Shown: positions 1-11,500 of the stretch, piece after piece
Position numbering within the stretch: position 1 is the stretch's first letter
Layout: each line of letters begins with the position of its first letter
Source: Solea solea
Lineage: Eukaryota > Chordata > Actinopteri > Pleuronectiformes > Soleidae
Length of the DNA: 64,000 bases
Reading direction: 5' to 3'
NCBI RefSeq assembly: GCF_958295425.1
Contig: NC_081149.1
Span: 15,320,090-15,384,089 of the forward strand
Notes under the pieces: model-generated
Database searches by the model: none
Told to the model about the DNA's origin: nothing
The model's input: the letters and a program-made list of their open reading frames with translations, nothing else
Made by a program: the position numbers and the translations under genes

Positions 1-221
1 CATAAAACTGACTTATTATTAATTAAATTAAAATAAAACAAGATATATTTGCCATATCTTCCAGTACTAGATATAAATCAATGGTTTCATTAATAACAGC
101 TTATACACTGTTTATAACCTATGCCTAAACAAGACAGTGATGCTGAAGATGACTGTTGCTGCATCATCATGGGGCCTGCCACAGGCCGTTTGTTTGTTTG
201 TTTGTCTGTTTATTTACTTAC

Positions 222-302
222 CTGGTAGTCAACAAACACAGTGTGTCTCTTCAACATAAACAGGGTTTGAAATAAGGCGTTGGCCCAGCATTGTTTAGGA
301 AG
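222..302 (-). CDS. Possible exon of an unidentified gene leaving the window leftwards
   Basis: Read on the minus strand, this stretch is open and ends in a strong donor (ACCAG then GTAAGT). The last codons read MLKRHTVFVDYQ, preceded by an open stretch with CWANALFQTLF. The upper limit is uncertain: an AG lies just before 302, but the pyrimidine tract in front of it is poor. A CpG-richer patch lies just upstream on the same strand, as expected for a promoter or 5' UTR. I do not recognise the protein and no second exon is inside the window. It could be chance. Confidence 0.3.
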
Positions 303-369
303 CTAACGCTGTGTGTGACCGCTCAGACAACGTTAGCTCATGTGGTGGTGTAGCAAAACAAAGATGGAG

Positions 370-640
370 CCACTCACATCTGCTGAGCTAAATGGTACGC
401 AGCTCTTTTTTCGTAACGGCCGTTTATGTGTAACATGAGCGAAATATACAATAACAACAATAACAGCAGAAATGTTTGGTTCCTACCGATAAAGTACGGA
501 GTGAGCGCAGCTTCAGAACCGGCCTTTACCCTTCCCTTGTCCCGCTACAGTCTCCTGTAATGATCGGGCATGAAGACCCAAACTAACGGATGATGAGCGC
601 GGCTGTTTACTGCTGCTGGGAGATGTAGTTACAAAGGTTA
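370..640 (-). promoter_or_regulatory. CpG-richer patch, possible promoter/5' UTR
   Basis: CpG dinucleotides are clearly denser here than in the AT-rich surroundings, for example around 470-600. On the minus strand a donor-like TTATCG then GTAGG lies near 485-495. This fits the 5' end of a gene transcribed to the left, out of the window. No TATA box or other decisive element was seen. Confidence 0.35.
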
Positions 641-2806
641 GCCATTAGAGGGCGCCATCATACAAAGCTGTCTCTACTGTGCAGTACAGTGGCGTTTATG
701 TTGGCCCGCAAGTACAATCTAATAAAAACAAATACAAGACAAGATAAGATGATTGTGGGATAGAAGTGATTCTTATTTATTGAATCTCCAAAACCAAAGC
801 TTATGTCTTGATGAAATAGTAGCAGCATCTTATTCAGTCACATAAATGTAAACAGCATGAGCAATAACATAATAATACACAGCAGAGTCTATAAAGGCAC
901 CGACACAAGCGCTTTATGCCTCATTGGTCTTCTGTAGTGAAGTGACTTTTTATTGGCTTGTAACCTTATTTGCCCTATTTATTAGTAAACCATATATGGG
1001 AGTTTATAAACATTGGATTTCTCATAATAACCGACTTTACTGACATTGCAAACGGCTTTTTTCTGTCAAAAATGTTTTGAATTGAATTGAATTTTTTTTC
1101 ATTGATGAGTAGACTATTATAATTTCCCTTAGAATTGCTGTTATCTATTAGGTTTAATAGATATGACCCCCCCCCAAGGTGAAAACATGGATGGAGCAAG
1201 CCAAGATTAATTTGTACCAAATTTAATGAAACTTGGTGGGAGCTTGTAGTAGCCCAAGACGAACAAAAAGTACATTGGAACCACAGCCTTTTGGAATAAA
1301 AAAAAAATGTTTAGAGGATACTAATGGTCTTTAGGTATTCAAAGTCAAGCTATGTTTTCCGTTAACATAGTAACAAACAGTGTATTTGTGTGACAAGGTC
1401 AGCACTGACATCACCATGTGCACAACCAGCGCTTTGTTGTTGTTGTCAGGAGGCAGCCTGAGACACGGACACTCACCCTCACGCAATAAAATCTACACTT
1501 GTGCAAGCGTATGACATCTGAAGAATATTTGCCACTTTATGTCAGCGTTGTACCAAAGCGTGTACCAAAGTCGATAGAGAAAATCAGTGATTTTTTTTTA
1601 CTTCATGGCACAAAACTGCTGTTGATCCACTTCCATCAACAAATGTAGGTGTTTTATGTTTTATGTTTTATGGCTTCAGATTTTCAGATTCCTTGTTTGG
1701 ATTTATCTAAGTGACACAACCTTACTAAACGAGGCAGCAGTAGACCAGCTCAACTGTAAGACTTACATGTTGGAAACTTTTACCCCCAAGCCGCTATGTA
1801 ATTAAAATAAAAACAAAAGTATTATGGTAAAACTAGCCTCTTAATCTTTATGGTGTATTTTCATGCAGAAATCTATGAGCCCATGTCTGGAAAGCCTGTG
1901 CTCAAATACTTAAAGACATAGAACAAATATTTAGGAACGACACTTCTGTGCTATGGTGCTGGAGACTGGGATGCCATTGGCTGTGATCGATAACAGCAAG
2001 CCTAACTGCTCACAAACACGCATGAGTCCAGACAACCGCAAACAACCAACGGGCAGATTGGAGCTCTACATAAATCAACTAAAGCAGAGACAAGTGAAAA
2101 CCAAAGTGAGCAGGGGGATTAGATGGAAATTGTTGACAAAACCTGGAGCAGGGATGCGGGAGTTTTTGGCAATATGTGGAATAATTAATATCTACACTGA
2201 GAATGCAAAAACATTTGGATCACACAGGGAGAGTTATCAGCCACAGAGCCAGTATTTACAGAAGTTGCATATTGAATACCAAACTGTTGGTGGCAAAGTC
2301 CTCAAACCTAAATGATAAGAAGGTCTGAAAGTAGGTCATCAAAGACACAGCTTCCAAAGCCAAAGTTGCTCCTCAGTGGCTTTATTCAATAGTATTGTTT
2401 GTGAGAACAATGCAATTTGCAGACAGGGCCTTGGGGCTTTCGACTCAGCTGCAGCCGTGTTAACTGTCTCCATTTCCCAAGTCAATGATGTAGGTATTAC
2501 GAGAACTTGCTCAGACCGGCTGGTCTCATGGTGCTGGACAGGGGCAAGAGCTGGGCTGCCCAGTCCAGGGAGACTAACTCGGGGGTGGGGAGCGTGGAAG
2601 GACAGCCTGCCCCGGCCTGCACAGCACCAGCTCAATGTGTAAATGACCAAGATTGTGGTAATATCTGTTTTGAATGGTGTGGTCTTGAGATGAAACCCAG
2701 AGTTATTGCTGAGTACATACACATGTTCATACATGTTGACACTGGTAACACTGTATACACTCATCATACAACAACATATTAGGCACACAGGTCATGAAGT
2801 GGTCAG

Positions 2807-2970
2807 TGTACAAATACTTTGTTACTGTACTCAAGTACAAAATTCACTGCACTTACACGGCACTGTAAACACACTGTACTTTGTTATCTATATTTCTAGC
2901 AACTTTTACTGTTACTCCACTACATATCCTCTAACTGTCTTTGTTACTCGTTACTACCAAATAAAATCAG
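2807..2970. repeat. Dispersed fish repeat (related copy at 52330)
   Basis: The block contains ATACTTTGTTACTGT, CAAGTACAAAATTCA and a later CAACTTTTACT...CTCCACTAC segment. The same words occur in the same order at 52330-52445. Sequences of this type, full of AAGTAC and TTACTC words, are widespread in teleost genomes, often as remains of non-autonomous DNA elements. The family name is not certain. Confidence 0.6.
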
Positions 2971-5009
2971 TAGAGAAGAGTTCTAGAGTTGGTAATGGTC
3001 TGTATTTTTATAGAGCTTTTCTAGACTTGAGCTGGGAGTGGTAACCAGTGTCTGTTGTAGTAGATTTGAATGGGTTTCAATTAGCACATTTAGCACATGA
3101 AGAGCCAAAAACACACAAATGTGTCTGAGTGTGTTTAAGGGTTAGTAAAGTGACAGGTGAGGGTATGTTGTACGTTGTATGACTCTTGATAAAGATACCA
3201 CTGTGTTCAGCACGTGCTGACTTGCCAATCCTTCATCCATGTTGTGTTTTATTCAGCATTCTGCTGTTGTATTCTCTTTCCCTCTCTCCCTCTCTGTTGC
3301 TCCCTCTCTTCTCAATCCTCTCATTACTCTGTGAGCACGGGCTCATAATTGGAGGAGAGCTGGAAAGAGAGAGCAGAGCGGCGCTCACGTGTGACCTTGA
3401 TGAACCAATCATCTTCAAATCCAGAGTCCAATTTTACAAGCTCGCAAAACAAACAGCTCAGCCATCAGAGGAGACATCCATAATTAATGTCACCTGATAC
3501 TTGACAAGTTTCTGATAGATTTAACACGAGGGTGAGACAAAATACCAGGGACTCCCTGCATGATGCCTTCAATACACTTCAATACTCCTTTCTGTGTAGT
3601 CACTTGTTTCTACTTTTTTTTTGCATGTCTATCAGTCCATCACTCCACAACTTTGGTCCAGATGGGCATTCCTCAACAACTATGGGATCAATCCCAATCA
3701 CTCTGGTGACTGTTTGTCATTATCTGTCGTCTTAGACAATAAACGCCCCCAACTCTCTCGGCCGTCTGGTGTGGCTGTTCAGAAAAGCTATTTCCCTCGA
3801 TAGCTCATTTTTAAGAGCAAATATTATAAGAACAAAAATCAGCCTTAAAGCTACCAGTATGTTTCCTTTTTCCTCAGAAACACTTGGATAATTGAATCGC
3901 TTGAGGAGGCCCGTCCCTTGATACCTTTTGGGGGTACTTCTTTCATTTCTTACACAAACAACATCAAAAGTCACCTGCCAAGGGACCTGTCATGCAAAGA
4001 ACAGAAAGATGTGGTCTCATAAATCCTATGTATTTTTCAATTTAATTTTAATACATTAATATTATAGTGCAGCACCCGTTCAATGCATTTCTTGTCCGTA
4101 CAATGTCGTTGTTGCCACTGCACACACTGGCGTGTTCTTTTAGCAAAAGAACATTCAAGTGTTGTCATTTTTACTACCATGGTTGCCACGGCAACCCACA
4201 TACAGATCAAAGGAAGGCGAGGGTGGCCTCTGTCTCCTTTAATTTCTCCACGAGAGACAGGTGAAACAGGACATGAAAAAAGTCTTGTGTAGGGATACAT
4301 GTCACATTTCTCCCCCAAACATCGCCAAAGTCACCAAATTTGAAGCCTGTCAAACTAATCGTTGGACAGTTAGGCAATTATAAGACAGACAGATGTTCCT
4401 TTAATTAATATGGCGATGATTAACTGCACATATAGTTTCAATAGATGCCCAATTCTTTTGACACACAAAAGCCCTCACCTTAAACATAACCATTCATTCA
4501 TTTAAACTGGGTTGGAGGCACAACTTATAGATTCTATAAGGAACGTCCACCTGGACATAGTTTAGTGGAGTTGGTGTGACCACTGTTAATTTAGCAATAC
4601 GACAAAATAAGCTGTGACCAAGCGTTACTGCTGTGTAACTGCTTTGACTTTTTCCACTTGTTGACAGATATTCAGTAGTTCTCATCTTCTCAACGGTGAG
4701 ACTCACCTCACCATTTCATACTGCGTCAGGTAACTATGTGTACTTTGTAAACTAGAAAGGATCTCATTCTTCCAGTAAAATAATGCACACAACCAGAACT
4801 CAAGATTTTTCCCTTTTGTTTTACATTTAATGAAGTATCATTTTAAAAAACATAAAATGTAGGTATATAATTTCATGAGAAAAATTTCTGCACTGTTTAC
4901 CATTAACACATGTTCATTATATCTTGCAGATCGCAGTGGATCTACAAAGGCATAAAACACTTAGTCACAGGTATCTGTAACTAAAAAATATAGTATTTCA
5001 CATTATGAT

Positions 5010-5300
5010 TACAGGCCGGATTGGACCTTCTGGTGGGCAGATTCTGGCCCGCTGGCCCCACGTTTGACACCCTTTCCATAGACTGTAAATAAAAAATGGA
5101 CATTTGAAAAGTGAAGCCCAGGAGGTTGGACAGAGGTAGCTGTTAACCACCAGGGGGCAACGCCACTCAAACTCAGTTTGAGTGGGGTCTATGGGAAAAT
5201 GAGCCCACTTCTCACGTATAATTTATAACACCAGTAAACATTCTCCAGTTAGTGTAGTTTCAGGTCCTCCTCAAATAAAACATAATGACAATTTTATAAA
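5010..5300. repeat. Dispersed fish repeat with CACCAGGGGGC core
   Basis: The left part (5013-5073) has the CTGGCCCGCTGGCCCCACGT type of sequence typical of worn hAT-like ends. The rest contains a CACCAGGGGGCAACG core, TATGGGAAAATGAGCCC and CAGTAAACATTCTCC, recurrent words of a common teleost interspersed repeat recognised from memory. Boundaries are approximate. Confidence 0.55.
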
Positions 5301-5631
5301 GTATGTCCCATTTAGGGCAACACAATGGCACAGCTGTAGAAACATGGGGCTTGACATAAGGCGTGAAGTGAGTATAGACCATAAATGTTTCACAGTAGCC
5401 CTTTAAACAGATCCTCCAACGACAGCATAGATTTGTGTTGTCCTGCTTAACGATAAGCAGTCACTCATACAAATCAACTAACACAATGACGATGTGTGGC
5501 ATTTCAAGCAAAAAGGTCACAGCACGTATTCGCTTTCACACATTTGAGCATGTCCACATGCGGTGGTTCAGTTCAGTGAGGAGCTGCAGTGTGAGGTCCC
5601 CACGTAATATGTGTCACGATGATGTAATGGC

Positions 5632-5653
5632 AACACACACACACACACACACA
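5632..5653. repeat. (AC)n microsatellite
   Basis: An uninterrupted AC dinucleotide run. It accounts for the Thr-His-rich open frame that crosses it. Confidence 0.9.
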
Positions 5654-8030
5654 TACAGACACACTAATGATCTGCATGGATCTGTACCCTGACCTCATAC
5701 ACATGTGTCGCCGCAGGTAGCAAAGAGGTCAGGTGGAATTATGGCCACAACACATAACACGTGTGACCTGGCCTGGTTTGGTGCGGAAGAGCAGCACCAC
5801 GTTACCGTTACATATGAAAAATGCTCGCACACATATACAGTCAACGTATGTTGAATCCAACTGCACACAATGACCGTCGCACAACACAATCACGCCTGCA
5901 TCGAAGCACGGGCAGATTGTGTGTAATTGAGTTTGCTTGACAAGGACCAATGATGATGTTGTATTAAGTACTGGAGAGCAGGCAGGCACAGCCCCTGTGG
6001 GGGTCTTTCACAGGTACGTGCTCTGCTCTTGAAGAATCACCTTCCCCCTGTCCCACATTTCTCTGTGATCAATTCACGTCAGCAGGACATATTTTATTTA
6101 ACACTTAATCGTGGCGCTCCCCTTTCCCCGCGTCCCCCGCAGCTCATTTGTTCACAAGGAGGAGAAAAGAATTAGGAGCGTGTGATTGCTCCTTTTCACT
6201 CCTAGATAACCTCGCCGCTTCCCCATTTTCTGCCACCATCCTAAAACGGATTCAAGTGGTGTTCTACAGGTGCAGGTCAGCCATTATTGTATGGTCTTCT
6301 AATCAATTCTTCTTTTCATACCCTGCCCTGCTGTCTGATGAGAAAAGGAGACTTGAGACTCTGTAATTGAAGCTCTGACCAGGATGCTCATGCTCCGTCC
6401 TCAAGCTTGGTGACTCATGACTTTTTTTTTTCGTTGCCTCTGCCTCTTACTTTACGTCAGACTAAGCTCATCTGCCCCCAGATTCTGGCCACAGACACAT
6501 GACCTACCTGTAGTGTCTGCAGTACCTGGTGGTGTCAAGCGAGTGCTCACTACCAAATGCAAGTCACCCCCTCATAATTCTATTAAAGTACCTACAAAGA
6601 CAGTCGCCTCAATGTTTTAAAGCGAGCCACAACATTCTTGAGATAATCTGGCTGAGTGCACATGTGGTGTACTTTTATGGACACTTGATGTCCAGAGTGG
6701 TTAATACCAGTCTTTAAAAAAAAACATAATAAAATAAAAAAGTCTTGTTTTAATGAGGAGCCAAAGACAATTTTCCACATTGTTGACTATAAAGTTTAGC
6801 CTGACCAACCTCAGCAGAGCATAGTGTGGTTTTGTTTGCCTGCTCAGATCTGTGGAGGGGTTTCCATGGCCCTGGTTGTGCCTAAGAGTCACAGATGGAC
6901 ATGATGTGTCACTGTACTCATGTCAGAGTTTTAGTGACGTCTGCTTTCTGCACATGTGAAAATTCCCTAAAACGCCAGGGAGGATCATTACAACATACTG
7001 AGTAATACTCACATTACTGACCCCACAATGTAAAACTACTCTTCATTTAAATGAAAAATCTCTTTATCTTTATAAAGATATGTTTATCTTGTCTTTATTT
7101 ATGTTACATTTATATTCAGACTCTTCCTCAAGCAAAGTTTCACAAGCCAAATGTACAAGGTAATGACTCCTTTGAGGGTATATGAAATATATTATTCTTC
7201 AGTTATTGACAACATTTCTATAAAATATTGGTGGTTTACTAACAGTGCATCCATCTATCTTGTACTGCGTGTAGTAACCGTCGCCATAAATTAGGGTAAC
7301 AGTGCAACATTTCATTGAAATGTAGTGGAATACATTATATGGCGTAAGCTATAATGTACATAACTGAGGTGAAGTGCAAATACATCACAATTGCATTTTC
7401 TTTATGCACAATGTATAAGCTCAGCATTTCTGAAAGAGAGAACATGTATTGGCTGCAGTATATGAAATGCACAGTTGCTATGGTTTCTCCTTTTCTTTAG
7501 AAATCGAATGTTTTCAGTAGTAAGAAGCGTTGCCAAAAGAATGATTTTGGGGAATAAACTTGTAAACAAAACAACCTTGTGTACACCTTATGCTCACTAT
7601 GGTCTACGAGCTTCTGTTTGGTCAAACAAATAAAAGATGAATCACAAAAACAAACCGTTGAACCCATAAGGTGAATAATGAATTCAACTGTGGCCTTCAT
7701 GTCATGAATGCTGTGAGAATTTTTTGAAATGAAAACACAACACTTTCCACTGTCAGTCCTGCGCTCATTAACACATCTTAGCTGCAGATTCAGACAGTTC
7801 ACACTGCATGACAAATTAGACCAAATCCCAACCCCCACCAGTATGCTTGAAATGTTTGGATCCACATACTCATTGCTTAGTTAGAAAATAAAGACGGGGG
7901 ACATTGACAACCGAAAACAAAATGACAAGGGCAAATGCACTGTCCTTTTTCACAGACAGCCTAACAGTCCATTTATCTTTTCTCATCTGTCACATCTGCC
8001 CCGCCATCAGTTTTATCATTCTCCTGTGTT

Positions 8031-8410
8031 CACCCCTCTCTCTCTCTCTCTCCCCTCCATGTCGCCTCCACTCTTAGTCTCCGTCTCTCCCTCAGCTTCT
8101 GTTCTCTACAGTGCCCTTGCTCTCCATCTACGTTCCTTATTTCCCTCCCTCTCTCCTCCTCCTCCTCTTCCCTCCTTCCCCTGCTGCGCTCTCGACTCCC
8201 TCTCATTCCCCCCTCGCTCACACACACACACAGACTCAGGCTGCATCCTCCCCTCTCCACTTCCACCTTCACTCTCACCTCTCTGCTCCTCTCGTCTCCT
8301 TTCATTTCATCACCTACTAACACACATCATCTCTCACACATCTCCACCGTCTGTTGTCTCCCTCTCCCTTCACACTCTCTCATCCATCTCTCCCCCTTTC
8401 CCTCCTCTTT
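8031..8410. repeat. CT-rich polypyrimidine tract upstream of gpr139
   Basis: About 380 bases of almost pure C/T on the plus strand, with short CT, CTCCTCCT and CACA runs, ending roughly 160 bases before the gpr139 start codon. Such mirror-like purine/pyrimidine tracts can form triplex (H-DNA) and are common near vertebrate promoters. The Ser/Pro/Leu-rich open frames here are low-complexity artefacts. Confidence 0.75.
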
Positions 8411-8568
8411 CTCAGACAGTCAACCTTGCTGTCTCACACAAATGAACCTGTACACACACTCGTGCTGATTGGCGCCCAAGGACAGAGCACCCATAGCGGC
8501 TACCAGACAGTTTGCACGCTTGGCCGGTCTTTTTGACACTGAGCTCAGCTGAGGAAGAGGACGAGACC

Positions 8569-11500
8569 ATGGAGCACAGCCACATCTTCCCTGTTTTTTC
8601 CCCAAACGGGAGCACCTGGAGCCAGGGGCAGTATCCCCCTGAGGTTGCCCAGGGATGCCCTCTCGGACCACTGCCTGTCATCTACTACAGTGTCCTGCTC
8701 TGTCTCGGCCTGCCGGGTAAGAGATGTGCTTTGCGTGAATCTAATAATACCCGTAGGCACGTGTTATATTGGTGGTGTTAATGTGCTCATATGTCTGATT
8801 GAAGTCTGCATTAGAGGCATGCAGGAGTTTGTGCTTTGCATCTAGATTTGTCGTGCACTTGTCTGCAGGTTTGAGCGAATGTGTGTCTTCCACATCTGCT
8901 CCTGAACGCCACACTTGGCTCACACGCTGTTGATTTGCCATCCTGACCTTGTGGCACCGCTTGTGCATGCGTTTGTTCTTTGCGCGTATTTGTCTGTACT
9001 CGTGTCTGTCTTTTTGTACACCCGTCTCTTTAGACACATGTTTGAGGACGAACGACGTGCATCTTTTGGTTAATCTATCTGTGCGTGAGTGTGCGTTTGT
9101 GTGTGTGTGTGTTAATGACCTGCAATAATTATGCTTCCTTGCTGTGTCCCGACTGTTAAGTCACTGTCAGCCCCATTTACTGCCTCATCTTCCTGTGTGA
9201 TCTATCAGCGCTGACCTAGTCTCACACAGGGAGGCAAAGTGGTGCATGTTCACTCTAAGTTTGTGTGTTGAAAAAAAAAAAAAAAAAGACAAAGACACAG
9301 AGAAAACCTAAAAAGCCAGATAAAAGAGGAAAAGTGTTGTGTGATGTGTCATCAGAGATTCTGGCCCACCACTAAAATGAAAATAATAATAACAAAAAAA
9401 GGATGCAATTGAACCCTTGATTAAAAAGTGTAATTTATTGCAAAACTAAAGTTGTGGCACATTGCGTTCGATCATTCCTATTACACAAGAAAAAAACACC
9501 TCTTCTTTAGCCCAGAACAAAGATGTGAGTAGAACATTCTGAGCTGTTTAACACATCTGCAGTGCCAAGTGGAAAGCTTCTGTATGCCAAGACTGCAGCT
9601 GCTTCAAAGATTTGCTGTCTTTGTGAAAGCAAAAGTCTCTCCTTCTGATCAATTCTCACCTATTTATTTTCTGCTGGACGGCAAGTCAAGTCTTACACAA
9701 GCAATTCTCTCTGCTGTCGCTTAAAGCTTCCCCAGAGTTTCGGGAGATCCTGCTGCAGTCGTCCTCGCGATTGTGATCGAGGCTGCATGTTTAATCGTGG
9801 ACTAACAGTCACCAGTGTAATGCGATCTTGCAATAGTTGTCTGATTTAATGGCCGCAGTGAGTGCAGCGCCGAGTTTCGACTTATTCAGTCATTTTGACA
9901 CAGCTCGTTCCTCTCGCCCGCCGAATCATGAATGTTTCATTTGTGCGGCCCCTGTGAGTGTAGTAGCAGTGTGAGCTGCAGACCCACACATATTAAACAC
10001 TCATCAGAGGCTGATATCGGCAGCAAGTGTTGTATTAGTTAGCAGCAGCAGGCTCTTTTCACAGACCTTTTGACGTTAAGGCTGCAGGCGAGAGAGGCGA
10101 GAGGGGTCACATGAAGTATCACAAGCACAGACTTGAGGGTGAAAAAGCAGGGATGTGGGAAGGTGATGATGAGCAAAGGGATTACGGAAGTCAAGTGGTG
10201 GGAATGGATTACTGTGTGACCTCTGGAGATGATGAACTGAAGGTAGAGACAGGAGGAGGAGAAGAAGAAGAAGAAGAAGAAGTAGAAGACGGAGAGGACG
10301 ACCAGAGCAGAAAGAGAGTAATAAGAGCAGAGCCAGTGAAGTAGCACCTCTGAGCCCAGAGTGGGGGAGCTACAGGCGACAGAGCTGAGACGAATTGCCA
10401 CATTTTTAATTAATCGCTAACTCTCTTTCTCTCTCTTTACTCAACACACATTGATAAAGAGAGAACAGACCTGTGCTCGCATAGCAAACAGCACTATGAA
10501 GGAGTGGGCTCTTTGCCACAGGCCCTGATACACCAGGATTACAGAAGTGAGGTCAGCTCTTTTTGCTGTACAGTATAATTTAAAGCACTTTACTGCTGTA
10601 GAGCTGATGATTGAGTCTGTGTGATATAAATGGATGAAGCTAGCTTTCTAAATATACAGGGCCAAGTAAGGCGCTTGAATCAATCATCGCTCTCTCGCAA
10701 TGTGTCCATGAAACATCATTACAGTATCAGCACAACTGCTTTGTAATGTTCTAATGTGCTGTCAAATAACTACTCCGTATTAAAAAACTTTAATGTGGCG
10801 CAGGGACAGCGAGAATAACACAACTGAACAGCAGTGGAAGAATTCAACTCATTTTATAAACAGTTTTATTGAATATTTTATAAGCGATGTTATCACATCT
10901 CTTGTATGCAACGTTCTCATCAGCGAATAATGTATAAGTTTTAATATAAGGCAATAAATTATGATACTTAGCGTGCATGTTATTTGTTTATTTTATTTAA
11001 TGTGACTAAATGTGGTGCTGTTTTACTAAAATATTTAATGATAATATAATGTGATTATTTATTATTGTTTATTCTTTATTTACAAAGTGAAAATCGATCA
11101 TGACCATTCTTCTGGGATTTATTTATTTTATTTACCGTGTAAGATTAAAGCCAATACAAGGGTAAGAACAGAGACAAGCATCATGTCATTTACTGCTTTA
11201 TTACTTTATTATTGGTGTTGATAAAGAGCCCCCAAAATCACATTTTGCTCAGGGCCCCATGAAGGCTTGAGCTGGCCCTGTTTCTTTCAATGAAGACCAT
11301 ATGTGTTGCCATAGCTTACTAAATAGTTTGTTTTTTTAACCATAACAATGAGCAGTTTAACTCATACTCTCATACAATTCTTCTTTTCTCTCTCTCTTGC
11401 TTTACAAGAGTGTTTTAAAACGGTTTTGATTTGTGGTGGTTTTTGGAAAGAAAAGACAAATATTAATGGGGGTCTGAGCTCAAAACACACGTCTTTGTAT

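Larger units (their letters stand above)
1..8030. other. Left flank, mostly non-coding
   Basis: No convincing protein gene is visible apart from a doubtful exon near 222-302. The stretch is AT-rich and holds simple repeats and fragments of dispersed fish repeats near 2800-2970 and 5010-5300, listed separately. Open frames here are short and lack splice context or recognisable domains. Confidence 0.6.

Noticed and set aside
1953..2315. 120-codon open frame on the plus strand
   Set aside because: No recognisable domain, no splice context, and composition like the surrounding AT-rich DNA; treated as chance.
8026..8445. Ser/Pro/Leu-rich open frames on both strands
   Set aside because: They are translations of the CT-rich tract and have no domain or homologous feature.
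10039..10403. Glu-rich and Phe/Ser-rich open frames
   Set aside because: They translate the GAA/GAG simple repeat in gpr139 intron 1.
10661..11282. DNA transposon with CAGGGCCA termini
   Set aside because: Both ends share only an 8-base word and the flanks do not show a matching target duplication.
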